Source of the DNA: Planctomycetes bacterium RBG_13_46_10
Lineage (GTDB): Bacteria; Planctomycetota; Phycisphaerae; Sedimentisphaerales; Anaerobacaceae
Direction of reading: 5' to 3'
NCBI GenBank assembly: GCA_001824645.1
Contig: MHYD01000062.1
Location: 22,561-28,748, forward strand
Length of the DNA stretch: 6,188 nt
Part shown: one piece after another, positions 1-6,105 of the stretch
Position numbering within the stretch: position 1 is the stretch's first letter
Layout of the letters: each line of letters starts with the position of its first letter
Notes under the pieces: model-generated
Seen by the model: only the letters and a program-made list of their open reading frames with translations
Told to the model about the DNA's origin: nothing
The model's database searches: none
Made by a program: the position numbers and the translations under genes

Positions 1-30
1 CACCTATAACTTTTAACAAACAATTTTTTC

Positions 31-36
31 GAGGAG
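31..36 (+). promoter_or_regulatory. Ribosome binding site of uxaE
   Basis: GAGGAG lies 7 nt before the GTG at 44, a near-ideal Shine-Dalgarno spacing. It supports the GTG start over any downstream start. The AT-rich 30 nt before it show no convincing promoter, and any promoter probably lies left of the window. Confidence 0.8.
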
Positions 37-43
37 TATAACT

Positions 44-1297
44 GTGAAGCTCAGCAAGTTTTCAATCGGCATAGGTGACAGGTTCACAAAACAGGGAAAG
101 GCCCAATTAGCTGCTTTGATAAAAGCAAAACAGCAAAGCGTTGAAATTACACCCGTATGGAACAAATCGCATAGAGAACACACCATTATAGGGACAAAGC
201 CGGCAGATACACGCAAAGAAGCGGATGAGGCTGTCACCGCCTGCGGATGGTATGGACCCTATTTTGTGGACGCCGACCACATTGGTTTGAAAAATGTTGA
301 CATGTTCATTGATTCGAGCGACTTTTTTACGCTCGATGTGGCCGACTTTATCTGCAAACCCGCGGTAGAAGGTGACATCGAATATTTCATTAAAAAGCAC
401 AGCAGCTATATCGGGAAGGTTAAAATTGCAGGTATAGAACGACCCTTAAAAATTGAAAGACAGCAGTTACAGGCAATAGCAGCTAAGTTTTTATATGCCG
501 TCCAGCAGGCTGGTAAAATTTATCGTCATATTGAGTCTGCAAAGGGAGCGGGTAATTTTCTAACAGAGGTTTCGATGGACGAAACGGACCAGCCCCAAAC
601 ACCGGTAGAGATGTTTTTCATCCTGGCCGGTCTGGCCGATGAGGGTATTCCCGCTGCAACGATTGCACCGAAGTTCACAGGCCGATTCAATAAAGGTGTT
701 GATTACGTCGGTGACGCAGCCAAGTTCGCAAAAGAGTTTGAAGAGGATTTGGCGGTGGTTGCTTTCGCAGTTAAAGAGTTCGGTCTGCCGAAAGACTTAA
801 AGCTGAGTGTTCACTCCGGCAGTGACAAGTTTTCTATTTACGCGCCGATAAATAAAACGCTAAAGAAATTCAATGCAGGACTGCATCTTAAAACAGCCGG
901 CACTACCTGGTTGGAAGAGCTTATCGGCCTTGCTATGGCCGGCGGAGAGGGGCTGAAAATCGCGAAGGAGATTTATGTAAAGTCGCTGTCACGCATTGAT
1001 GAGCTTTGTCAGCCTTATGCAACTGTTATTGATATCGACCGCAGCAAGCTGCCAACTGCCGCAGATGTAGCCAAGTGGGATGAACAGAGATTCGCATCGA
1101 CTTTACGGCACGACCAATCCTGTAAAAACTACAATCCCAACTTTCGACAGCTCATACACGTTGCTTATAAAATCCCCGCTGAGATAGGCAGCCGTTTCTT
1201 AGATGCCCTTGTAAAATATGAAGATGTCATCGCCCCAAACGTGACAGAGAATATCTACGAAAGACACATAAAACCTATTTTTATGATGGTAAAGTAA
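44..1297 (+). CDS. uxaE: Tagaturonate epimerase family protein (UxaE-like)
   Basis: This 417-residue protein is probably the cytoplasmic epimerase that interconverts D-tagaturonate and D-fructuronate. That step links galacturonate breakdown to the fructuronate/mannonate branch of hexuronate catabolism. Visible motifs match, from memory, those of the Thermotoga UxaE family: GIGDRF at residues 9-14, VDADHI at 75-80, EVSMDET at 175-181, GRFNKGVDYVGD at 213-224, HSGSDKFSIY at 257-266 and HLKTAGT at 281-287. The conserved His, Asp and Glu residues in these blocks are candidate metal and substrate ligands, which is inference. No signal peptide or membrane segment is seen. The protein looks full-length, somewhat shorter than the Thermotoga enzyme as I recall it. 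It starts with GTG behind a strong ribosome site and ends in TAA. No other hexuronate gene is visible, so its operon, if any, lies to the left. Its last 17 nt overlap the 3' end of the convergent nucleotidyltransferase frame. Confidence 0.85.
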   Translation: MKLSKFSIGIGDRFTKQGKAQLAALIKAKQQSVEITPVWNKSHREHTIIGTKPADTRKEADEAVTACGWYGPYFVDADHIGLKNVDMFIDSSDFFTLDVADFICKPAVEGDIEYFIKKHSSYIGKVKIAGIERPLKIERQQLQAIAAKFLYAVQQAGKIYRHIESAKGAGNFLTEVSMDETDQPQTPVEMFFILAGLADEGIPAATIAPKFTGRFNKGVDYVGDAAKFAKEFEEDLAVVAFAVKEFGLPKDLKLSVHSGSDKFSIYAPINKTLKKFNAGLHLKTAGTTWLEELIGLAMAGGEGLKIAKEIYVKSLSRIDELCQPYATVIDIDRSKLPTAADVAKWDEQRFASTLRHDQSCKNYNPNFRQLIHVAYKIPAEIGSRFLDALVKYEDVIAPNVTENIYERHIKPIFMMVK

Positions 1298-1622
1298 ACC
1301 ATCTTACCAAGCGATGACCAGCTTCATCAAGGCGTTCCCGTTTCTGCTGGATATTCAGTTTGGGATAAAAGGCAGAAGTTTGCAATACATGCGTCCAGCC
1401 GTCCTGCTCTACAGACGAGAATTTTCTATTGATGATCGATGTAACTCTATGAATTACTTCGGAATCACCATGGCGAGATAAAAACTTTTGACCTTGTCTG
1501 TAATCGTTGATATTGGCTAACGTTGTTATTAAGTAAACATCGTAAGCATGCACTTGGGCCTGAGTATCATTTTTTCTTTTGCCTTCGCTTCTATCATTGA
1601 ATGCAAAAAGCTTCAGTATCAA
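1281..1622 (-). pseudogene. C-terminal part of AbiEii-like nucleotidyltransferase, cut off by in-frame TAA
   Basis: This 113-codon stretch continues the upstream nucleotidyltransferase in the same frame, with no base lost or gained. The TAA at 1623-1625 is followed at once by TTG (1622-1620), then codons for ILKLFAFNDR and later HAYDVYLIT. A hydrophobic-Lys-Leu block followed by a basic stretch and an Asp-containing helix is what I expect in the C-terminal half of AbiEii-type nucleotidyltransferases. This is therefore the missing part of that protein and not an independent gene. There is no Met in the fragment and no Shine-Dalgarno before the TTG. Translation would need readthrough or reinitiation at the adjoining stop-start. 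The last 17 nt overlap the 3' end of uxaE tail-to-tail. Decay product or split subunit are both possible; I favour a disabled gene, moderately. Confidence 0.6.
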
Positions 1623-2111
1623 TTAATTTGTAATAGATGGCACAGAAATTTCAAGTCCTACAACTTTGTTATCTTCCGGCCAAATTCGTGAAAGTGGTAT
1701 ACCTATAAGGTCTTCCTGGATAAAACTGGCTTCCGGTGTGTGGTATCCATGTAGCTTCGACTTTACAATTATGGACCGGAAGTCTTTAATTGGGATTCCT
1801 TCAACTGTTTGTGCAAGAATATCCAGAAGCTGCTCACCTTTGTGAAACTGGAAGTGCTTACTGCCCTCGAGAGCTGTGTATTTCAATTCATTGGTGATTA
1901 TATTCGCAATATTTATACGTTTAGCTTGATTATCTATATGAGTTTTGGTGAGCATTAAATCTATGTCGTTTGTCGTTCTAATTGAGACCTCGGATTCTCG
2001 TCCATGGAATGCAAAATAAATTCCCAGCCCGCCACAAATGAGCGGTTTTAATCCAATCCGGTTTAGAGCTTGTGTTAATTCGACCAACTGATTAACTACT
2101 TTGTCATCCAT
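1623..2111 (-). CDS. AbiEii-like nucleotidyltransferase toxin, N-terminal part (truncated)
   Basis: This 162-residue protein carries the catalytic start of a polymerase-beta-type nucleotidyltransferase. It has Gly-Gly at residues 27-28 (CGGLGIYFAF), then TTNDIDLML with the Asp49-x-Asp51 metal pair, and a third acidic candidate at Asp97 (LLDIL). In type IV toxin-antitoxin systems such as AbiE, proteins of this fold (AbiEii) are the toxin and transfer nucleotides to an RNA target; activity here is inferred. Relatives are usually about 270-300 residues. This frame stops at 162 but continues in phase for another 113 codons after the TAA, so it is probably truncated by a nonsense change. The ATG overlaps the end of the antitoxin gene by 8 nt (ATGGATGA) and lacks its own ribosome site, implying translational coupling. 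Base composition is AT-rich like its partner and unlike ftsK. Confidence 0.7.
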   Translation of the reverse strand: MDDKVVNQLVELTQALNRIGLKPLICGGLGIYFAFHGRESEVSIRTTNDIDLMLTKTHIDNQAKRINIANIITNELKYTALEGSKHFQFHKGEQLLDILAQTVEGIPIKDFRSIIVKSKLHGYHTPEASFIQEDLIGIPLSRIWPEDNKVVGLEISVPSITN

Positions 2112-3183
2112 TAGCGTTAATCTTAAGTATGCGTTGTTTAAGTAATTGTGCGATTTTCGGCCCTCTCGGAGTTTCAGCTATCATCTCAAGATAAAGCTCT
2201 ATATCATCAACTACAGGTATAAATTCTTTTTGGATTATGTTAAACCAAACTCCTGGCTCTTTTGTCTCGGTTAGGAACAGATTTCCGAACTCATCATCAG
2301 GAGTAACAAATTTGAAAATCTTTCGGACCTGCTCTATATCCTTCACATATATCTGGATTTCATCAGTAGTTGTTAGTCCTTTGAGCTTTGCGGCATAAAA
2401 GCCATAGGCCGCATACTTAACCTCCGGACCTACAAAGAAATGTGACCAAACACGCTCAAAATTATCAGCAGCAAATCTGAACGTTCGCACTTCGCTGCGC
2501 CTTATAGAGTTTTTATACGCCTCAGCTAATCTGTCTAAAAGCTTCTCAGCGTCTATCACAGATATGAGGGATTTTGTTTTGCTTACTATCAATTCTTCTT
2601 CAAGGGATTTTAATACCCGTGATACTGTTGATGCAGTTATATTTGCATTTCGACTATTTATAAAATCAACCAATTTATATAAGGAGGAAAAACCATCAGG
2701 ATTCAAAAGCAGAGCTCTGCTTACAAGAGATGAAGTTCCCTGAAAGATCTTTTTTATTGGAGCCGTGTCCGGGAATCTATTAGGTTTGCCGGTTCGTTCA
2801 ATATATACTTTGCCGGGAATATCGAGCTGCATATTGCCGCAGAGGTCTATCCATGATACTTTTTCAGCAATCAGAATATCTGCCTGTCGTCTGCCTATGT
2901 ATGGAGCTACAATCAGAGGAACTAAGTCCGGCTTTTTTAGCTTGCAGATGTAATCAAGAAACTGCCTATATTTCTGGGTTATCACTTTGGGACTGGGAAC
3001 CGGTACTATTTCTATCAAAGCTTTGAAAGAAAGTTTATCTGATACAGAGATCTCCACAATAGCATCAGGCCTAAATTCTTGAATTGTTGGTGACTCTTCC
3101 TTACGCTTATTTATGACTAAAGGCTTGTATTGGCTTATTGAGTTCCACAAACGGTCTAATATTTCTTTTTCTGTCAATCTCAT
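2104..3183 (-). CDS. Winged-helix AbiEi-like antitoxin/transcriptional regulator
   Basis: This 359-residue protein is probably the antitoxin and autorepressor of a type IV (AbiE-like) toxin-antitoxin pair. Residues about 35-130 alternate beta strands and helices (RPDAIVEI, FKALIEIV, LVPLIVAPYIG, VSWIDLCGNM, GKVYIERTGKPNRFP). This resembles a restriction-endonuclease-like fold, but the usual Glu-x-Lys reads Glu-Ile-Val at 58-60, so catalysis is doubtful. Residues about 148-210 look like a winged helix-turn-helix: SSLVSRALLLNP, then ITASTVSRVLKSLEEE as the recognition-helix candidate, then LIVSKTKSLISVID as the wing. Residues about 210-359 form an alpha/beta C-terminal domain of unknown role. 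No membrane segment is seen. AGGGA 6 nt before the ATG supports this start. The toxin-like gene overlaps its last 8 nt. Operator-like palindromes lie upstream and would suit autoregulation. A stand-alone regulator is the alternative. Confidence 0.65.
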   Translation of the reverse strand: MRLTEKEILDRLWNSISQYKPLVINKRKEESPTIQEFRPDAIVEISVSDKLSFKALIEIVPVPSPKVITQKYRQFLDYICKLKKPDLVPLIVAPYIGRRQADILIAEKVSWIDLCGNMQLDIPGKVYIERTGKPNRFPDTAPIKKIFQGTSSLVSRALLLNPDGFSSLYKLVDFINSRNANITASTVSRVLKSLEEELIVSKTKSLISVIDAEKLLDRLAEAYKNSIRRSEVRTFRFAADNFERVWSHFFVGPEVKYAAYGFYAAKLKGLTTTDEIQIYVKDIEQVRKIFKFVTPDDEFGNLFLTETKEPGVWFNIIQKEFIPVVDDIELYLEMIAETPRGPKIAQLLKQRILKINANG

Positions 3184-3189
3184 TATAGT

Positions 3190-3194
3190 TCCCT
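3190..3194 (-). promoter_or_regulatory. Ribosome binding site of the antitoxin gene
   Basis: On the minus strand AGGGA stands 6 nt before the ATG at 3183-3181. It is the only ribosome site in this cassette, since the toxin ORF start sits inside the antitoxin gene and relies on coupling. Confidence 0.65.
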
Positions 3195-3195
3195 A

Positions 3196-3208
3196 AGGAA
3201 ATATTCCT
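3196..3208. promoter_or_regulatory. Inverted repeat AGGAA-ATA-TTCCT, possible operator
   Basis: A 5-bp perfect inverted repeat with a 3-nt centre lies just upstream of the antitoxin ribosome site. Its half-site AGGAA recurs in the larger palindrome at 3268-3283. Repressor binding here would cover the antitoxin leader. Function is inferred from position and half-site sharing. Confidence 0.4.
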
Positions 3209-3231
3209 GTAAAATATATCGTCATATTAAA

Positions 3232-3262
3232 TAAATATCATTCATTATTTTGCAGATATTTA
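3232..3262. promoter_or_regulatory. Inverted repeat TAAATATC-N15-GATATTTA
   Basis: Two perfect 8-bp arms are separated by 15 nt within the AT-rich antitoxin promoter region. The spacing puts the arm centres about two helical turns apart, which would suit a dimeric DNA-binding protein. The low-complexity composition makes a chance match fairly likely. Confidence 0.3.
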
Positions 3263-3267
3263 ATTAT

Positions 3268-3283
3268 TTTCCTATATAGGAAA
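3268..3283. promoter_or_regulatory. Perfect 16-bp palindrome TTTCCTATATAGGAAA, likely operator
   Basis: This is a gap-free 16-bp palindrome 85-100 nt upstream of the antitoxin ATG. It carries the same TTCCT/AGGAA half-sites as the repeat at 3196-3208. Upstream inverted repeats bound by the antitoxin are known for AbiE operons, so autoregulation is the leading reading. It also lies upstream of ftsK, so an effect on that gene cannot be excluded. Confidence 0.5.
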
Positions 3284-3318
3284 TAAATAGAATATGTGCA
3301 AAATAGCGCGGTACTACC

Positions 3319-3454
3319 ATAGAATCAATCCTACAGAGTTACGCTGTCATTTTGTACAGAGAAGACAAAGTACATGCCGATATAAGTTAAGTCCCGAAAA
3401 GGACATAGGATAAAAGTGTCTTTAAAATAAGGTTTTTATAGGACTTGATTCTAT
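3319..3454 (+). repeat. Long-range inverted repeat enclosing small hairpins
   Basis: The 15-nt arm at 3319-3333 (ATAGAATCAATCCTA) is complementary to 3439-3454 (TAGGACTTGATTCTAT) except for one unpaired C. The enclosed 105 nt contain possible hairpins: ACAG/CTGT (3333-3347), TGTAC/GTACA (3353-3374) and GTCC-CGAAAA-GGAC (3391-3404). Transcribed toward ftsK, this would fold as a multi-branched leader closed by a long stem. As DNA it could be a small element with terminal inverted repeats. I recognise no named riboswitch or transposable element. Confidence 0.45.
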
Positions 3455-3459
3455 TGCGA

Positions 3460-3480
3460 CCCATTAGAGACCCTAATGGG
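3460..3480 (+). promoter_or_regulatory. Perfect 8-bp hairpin in the ftsK translation initiation region
   Basis: CCCATTAG (3460-3467) and CTAATGGG (3473-3480) form a perfect stem with a 5-nt loop AGACC. It ends 9 nt before the ftsK ATG. The 3' arm holds the GGG that is the only plausible Shine-Dalgarno element, so folding could limit ribosome access. There is no U-run after it, so it is not a standard terminator. Confidence 0.5.
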
Positions 3481-3489
3481 CAGTGAACT

Positions 3490-6021
3490 ATGAAGAAAAA
3501 AGGAAAAATTTCATCCGGCTACAGCACTCTCCGCCGTGACAAGACTCGACATAACTGCACCAACCCGTCAGAGCGAGGTAAAAAAGGAAAAGCCCTCATA
3601 TTCGTCGGTATCGGCGTCCTGCTACTGCTTCTGTGCAGTTGTATCAGCTTCGATATGAGCGATTGGCCAAGCAAATTTATATACCCGCACAACAAACCGC
3701 CGGCAAACTGGTGCGGCTCGATAGGGGCTTTTAGCGCCTACTATATGCTTTATTACTTCGGGCCCGGTGTCTTCGTAATACTTGTCGCAGCAATATTATA
3801 TTTGATTGCCCGTCTTTTCAACCGACCGTTAGGCCAGCCCATACTAAGAGCGATTGGGCTCGGCTTATTAACCACGGCTGCATCGACCAGTTTTTACTAC
3901 CTTTGGCCACACCAGCTCTTTCCTTTTCCGACAGGTTCGGGCGGCCTGCTCGGTGTCGGTACGGCTACCTTCTTGCGGGGCCATTTTGCTACGCTGGGTA
4001 CTTTTATCTTAATCACAGCCACCTGGTTTGTCGGCGCTATACTCGTAGCAGACAGTGTTTTTCTCTGGGTGCTGCTCTGTTTGGCTTTCATGGGCAGAAA
4101 ATTGATTGGGATTGTTGTACCCGCCTGGTCTGTAGCCAAACATTGCGAAGCAGTCAGCGATATTTGGCGGAAACTAAGCGAAAAACAGAAATCCATAACT
4201 GCTAATGCTCGTGGTGAGCTTGTCGAATCCGTTAAAAATATGGCAGCCTCTCAATTCCGTGAAGACAAGCCCGCTCCTGCGATTGTAGTATCAGAGAAAC
4301 AGCCCAATTCTATAACAACTATGAAACAGCCGAAACCGATTCCGCCGAAAAAACCTATGGACGACCCTTCCAATACAACCTTCGGCCGGCCTGTCTATGA
4401 GGACTATGTCCTGCCGCCGCTGGAGCTGCTGGCAGAGGCGGAATATAGTTTTGCATCAGTTCAGGAAAAGGTCGTTAAAGAAAAAGCCGCCGCTCTGGAA
4501 AAACTGCTCTCGGAGTTCAATATTAATGCACGAGTGGTCGAGGCGGAGACAGGTCCGGTGGTGACAATGTTCGAGCTGGAGCTTGCAGCAGGCGTCAAGG
4601 TCAGCCAGATCAGTACATTATCAAACGACATCGCCCGTGCGATGGGAGCGGGCGCTGTTCGTGTTGTGGCCCCTCTGCGAGGCAAACACACGATAGGCAT
4701 TGAGGTACCGAACAACGAAAAAGAAAAAGTCCGGATGAGGAACATAATGGAGCTGGCAGGTAAACGAGCACAGAATATGGAGATCCCGCTGTTTCTGGGC
4801 AAAGACTCCTCCGGAGAAGGACTCGTGTCTGACCTGACAACCATGCCGCACCTGCTTATCGCCGGCACGACCGGCTCAGGTAAAAGCGTCTGCATCAACA
4901 CCATTATTGTGGGCATTCTGCTTACCAAACGGCCGGACGAGGTTAAACTGATTCTGGTTGACCCAAAGATGGTCGAGATGACCGCTTTCAATACTATTCC
5001 GCACCTGATGTGTCCGATAGTCACCGAAACTCAAACGGCTGTTCAGATACTCGAATGGGCCACGGTAAAGATGGATGAACGCTATGCGCTGCTGGCTGAA
5101 GCAAGGGTGAAAAACATAGCTGAGTATAACCGGCTCGGTTCGGCGGAGCTTTTGCAGAGATTCAATCCGAGCAGCCCGGACGAAGAAGAGAAAATCCCCA
5201 AGAAACTGGCCTATATCGTGATAGTCATTGACGAGCTGGCTGATTTGATGATGACCGCACCGAAGGAAATAGAAGCCTATATAGTCCGTCTTGCCCAGAA
5301 GAGCCGTGCAGTCGGTATTCATATCGTCCTTGCTACCCAGCGGCCTCAGGCGACAGTTGTTACGGGCCTTATAAAATCGAATATGCCGACAAGAATCGGT
5401 TTTCGCGTGGCAGCCAGACTTGACAGCCGCATTGTCCTCGACCAGAACGGCGCAGAAACGCTTCTCGGTGAAGGTGACATGCTGTTTCTTAAGCCCGGCA
5501 CCAGCGATTTGATTCGCGCTCAGGGCACATTTGTTGATGAGGCGGAGGTAAAGCGAATTGTCAGGTATCTAAAAGATATAGCAGAGCCGCAGTTCCATCC
5601 GGAGCTGACGGGTCTGAAAAAGATCGACACATCAGATATGATAAAAGACGAGCTTTTTGATGACGCGGTGCGTATTGTTTTGGAAACGAAGCGCGGCAGC
5701 GTGTCGCTGCTTCAGCGAAGACTCAATGTCGGCTATGCACGCGCCTCGCGGATGATTGAAATGATGGCGGCAGCAGGAATACTCGGCGAATACAAGGGCA
5801 GCCAGGCGCGCGAGGTGTTGATGACGATGGAGGATTACGAAAAGCTGCGACAGTCCGCCCTAAATGAAGAAAAAGAAAGCCAGGAAACAGCAGATGAGGC
5901 CGAATCGTCAGAGCCTGCCTATGGATTCGACCCTTCGGCCACGCTGGGGGCAGGCAAGCTCACTACAAGCTTAAACGAGGGCCAGCAGGGCTACGTCTCA
6001 GTTGACAACGAAGAAGATTGA
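3490..6021 (+). CDS. ftsK: DNA translocase FtsK
   Basis: This 843-residue protein is a septum-anchored, ATP-driven DNA pump of the FtsK/SpoIIIE family, which clears chromosome ends at division and activates XerCD recombination at dif. A basic N-terminus precedes about four to five membrane segments (roughly 34-52, 89-109, 118-138, 166-186 and possibly 188-205). A short linker of about 100 residues, rich in Pro and Lys near 260-290, follows. The alpha domain spans about 307-410 (GPVVTMFEL, HTIGIEVPN). The motor has Walker A GTTGSGKS at 459-466 and Walker B IVIDELADL with Asp581-Glu582, then ATQRPQ near 615-620. The gamma winged helix covers about 720-777 (RRLNVGYARASRMIEMM). An acidic tail at about 784-843 follows it, longer than in well-known FtsK proteins. 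The linker is far shorter than in Escherichia coli. The ATG has a weak ribosome site next to a hairpin. A terminator follows, so the gene ends its transcription unit. Confidence 0.95.
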   Translation: MKKKGKISSGYSTLRRDKTRHNCTNPSERGKKGKALIFVGIGVLLLLLCSCISFDMSDWPSKFIYPHNKPPANWCGSIGAFSAYYMLYYFGPGVFVILVAAILYLIARLFNRPLGQPILRAIGLGLLTTAASTSFYYLWPHQLFPFPTGSGGLLGVGTATFLRGHFATLGTFILITATWFVGAILVADSVFLWVLLCLAFMGRKLIGIVVPAWSVAKHCEAVSDIWRKLSEKQKSITANARGELVESVKNMAASQFREDKPAPAIVVSEKQPNSITTMKQPKPIPPKKPMDDPSNTTFGRPVYEDYVLPPLELLAEAEYSFASVQEKVVKEKAAALEKLLSEFNINARVVEAETGPVVTMFELELAAGVKVSQISTLSNDIARAMGAGAVRVVAPLRGKHTIGIEVPNNEKEKVRMRNIMELAGKRAQNMEIPLFLGKDSSGEGLVSDLTTMPHLLIAGTTGSGKSVCINTIIVGILLTKRPDEVKLILVDPKMVEMTAFNTIPHLMCPIVTETQTAVQILEWATVKMDERYALLAEARVKNIAEYNRLGSAELLQRFNPSSPDEEEKIPKKLAYIVIVIDELADLMMTAPKEIEAYIVRLAQKSRAVGIHIVLATQRPQATVVTGLIKSNMPTRIGFRVAARLDSRIVLDQNGAETLLGEGDMLFLKPGTSDLIRAQGTFVDEAEVKRIVRYLKDIAEPQFHPELTGLKKIDTSDMIKDELFDDAVRIVLETKRGSVSLLQRRLNVGYARASRMIEMMAAAGILGEYKGSQAREVLMTMEDYEKLRQSALNEEKESQETADEAESSEPAYGFDPSATLGAGKLTTSLNEGQQGYVSVDNEED

Positions 6022-6071
6022 GATACTATTGTGTAAAATCCCGCATTAAATAGTTAGATGAAAAATTTTAG

Positions 6072-6095
6072 CCCCACGTTAAACGTGGGGTTTTT
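6072..6095 (+). terminator. Rho-independent terminator after ftsK
   Basis: CCCCACGT (6072-6079) and ACGTGGGG (6083-6090) form a perfect, GC-rich 8-bp stem with a TAA loop, followed directly by TTTTT (6091-6095). It lies 50 nt after the ftsK stop. Its U-run ends 10 nt before the next ATG, so it could also act as an attenuator in that gene's leader. Confidence 0.9.
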
Positions 6096-6105
6096 GATTT
6101 CTATT

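Larger units (their letters stand above)
3184..3489. other. Divergent intergenic region, symmetry-rich
   Basis: These 306 nt separate the antitoxin gene (-) from ftsK (+) and must hold promoters for both. The left half (to about 3300) is very AT-rich and contains three inverted repeats. The right half contains a long-range inverted repeat and a hairpin before ftsK. I found no pair of -35 and -10 boxes with standard spacing that I would defend on either strand. No tRNA-like or convincing protein-coding signal was seen. Confidence 0.7.

Noticed and set aside
2765..2953. Short plus-strand ORF opposite the antitoxin gene
   Set aside because: It is antisense to the conserved WIDLCGNM and RTGKPNRFP region, which explains the open frame. 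There is no ribosome site.
3294..3413. A 39-codon ORF on the + strand (starts MCKIARYYHR) with AGGAA 11 nt upstream
   Set aside because: The AGGAA belongs to the 16-bp palindrome and is spaced too far, the peptide matches nothing I recognise, and the stretch overlaps the long inverted repeat. A chance ORF is more likely.
3352..3414. Possible ftsK promoter elements such as TTGTAC or TTAAGT with TATAAG or GATAAA
   Set aside because: Spacings are 23 and 16 nt and the matches to consensus are weak (4 of 6 or fewer). In AT-rich DNA this is not enough to call a promoter.
3494..3508. A-rich run at the start of ftsK as a programmed slippage site
   Set aside because: Lys codons near an N-terminus are common, no alternative frame continues usefully, and the FtsK frame is intact throughout.
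3903..4205. Open frame in another phase within the FtsK membrane domain, and its minus-strand counterpart
   Set aside because: Both overlap clear transmembrane-coding sequence of ftsK and lack start signals. They are treated as frame shadows.
4461..5024. Long open frame on the minus strand inside ftsK (187 codons)
   Set aside because: It lies antisense to the highly conserved FtsK motor, has no ribosome site, and its composition (Ser/Thr/Arg-rich) is that of a shadow of a GC-richer gene.
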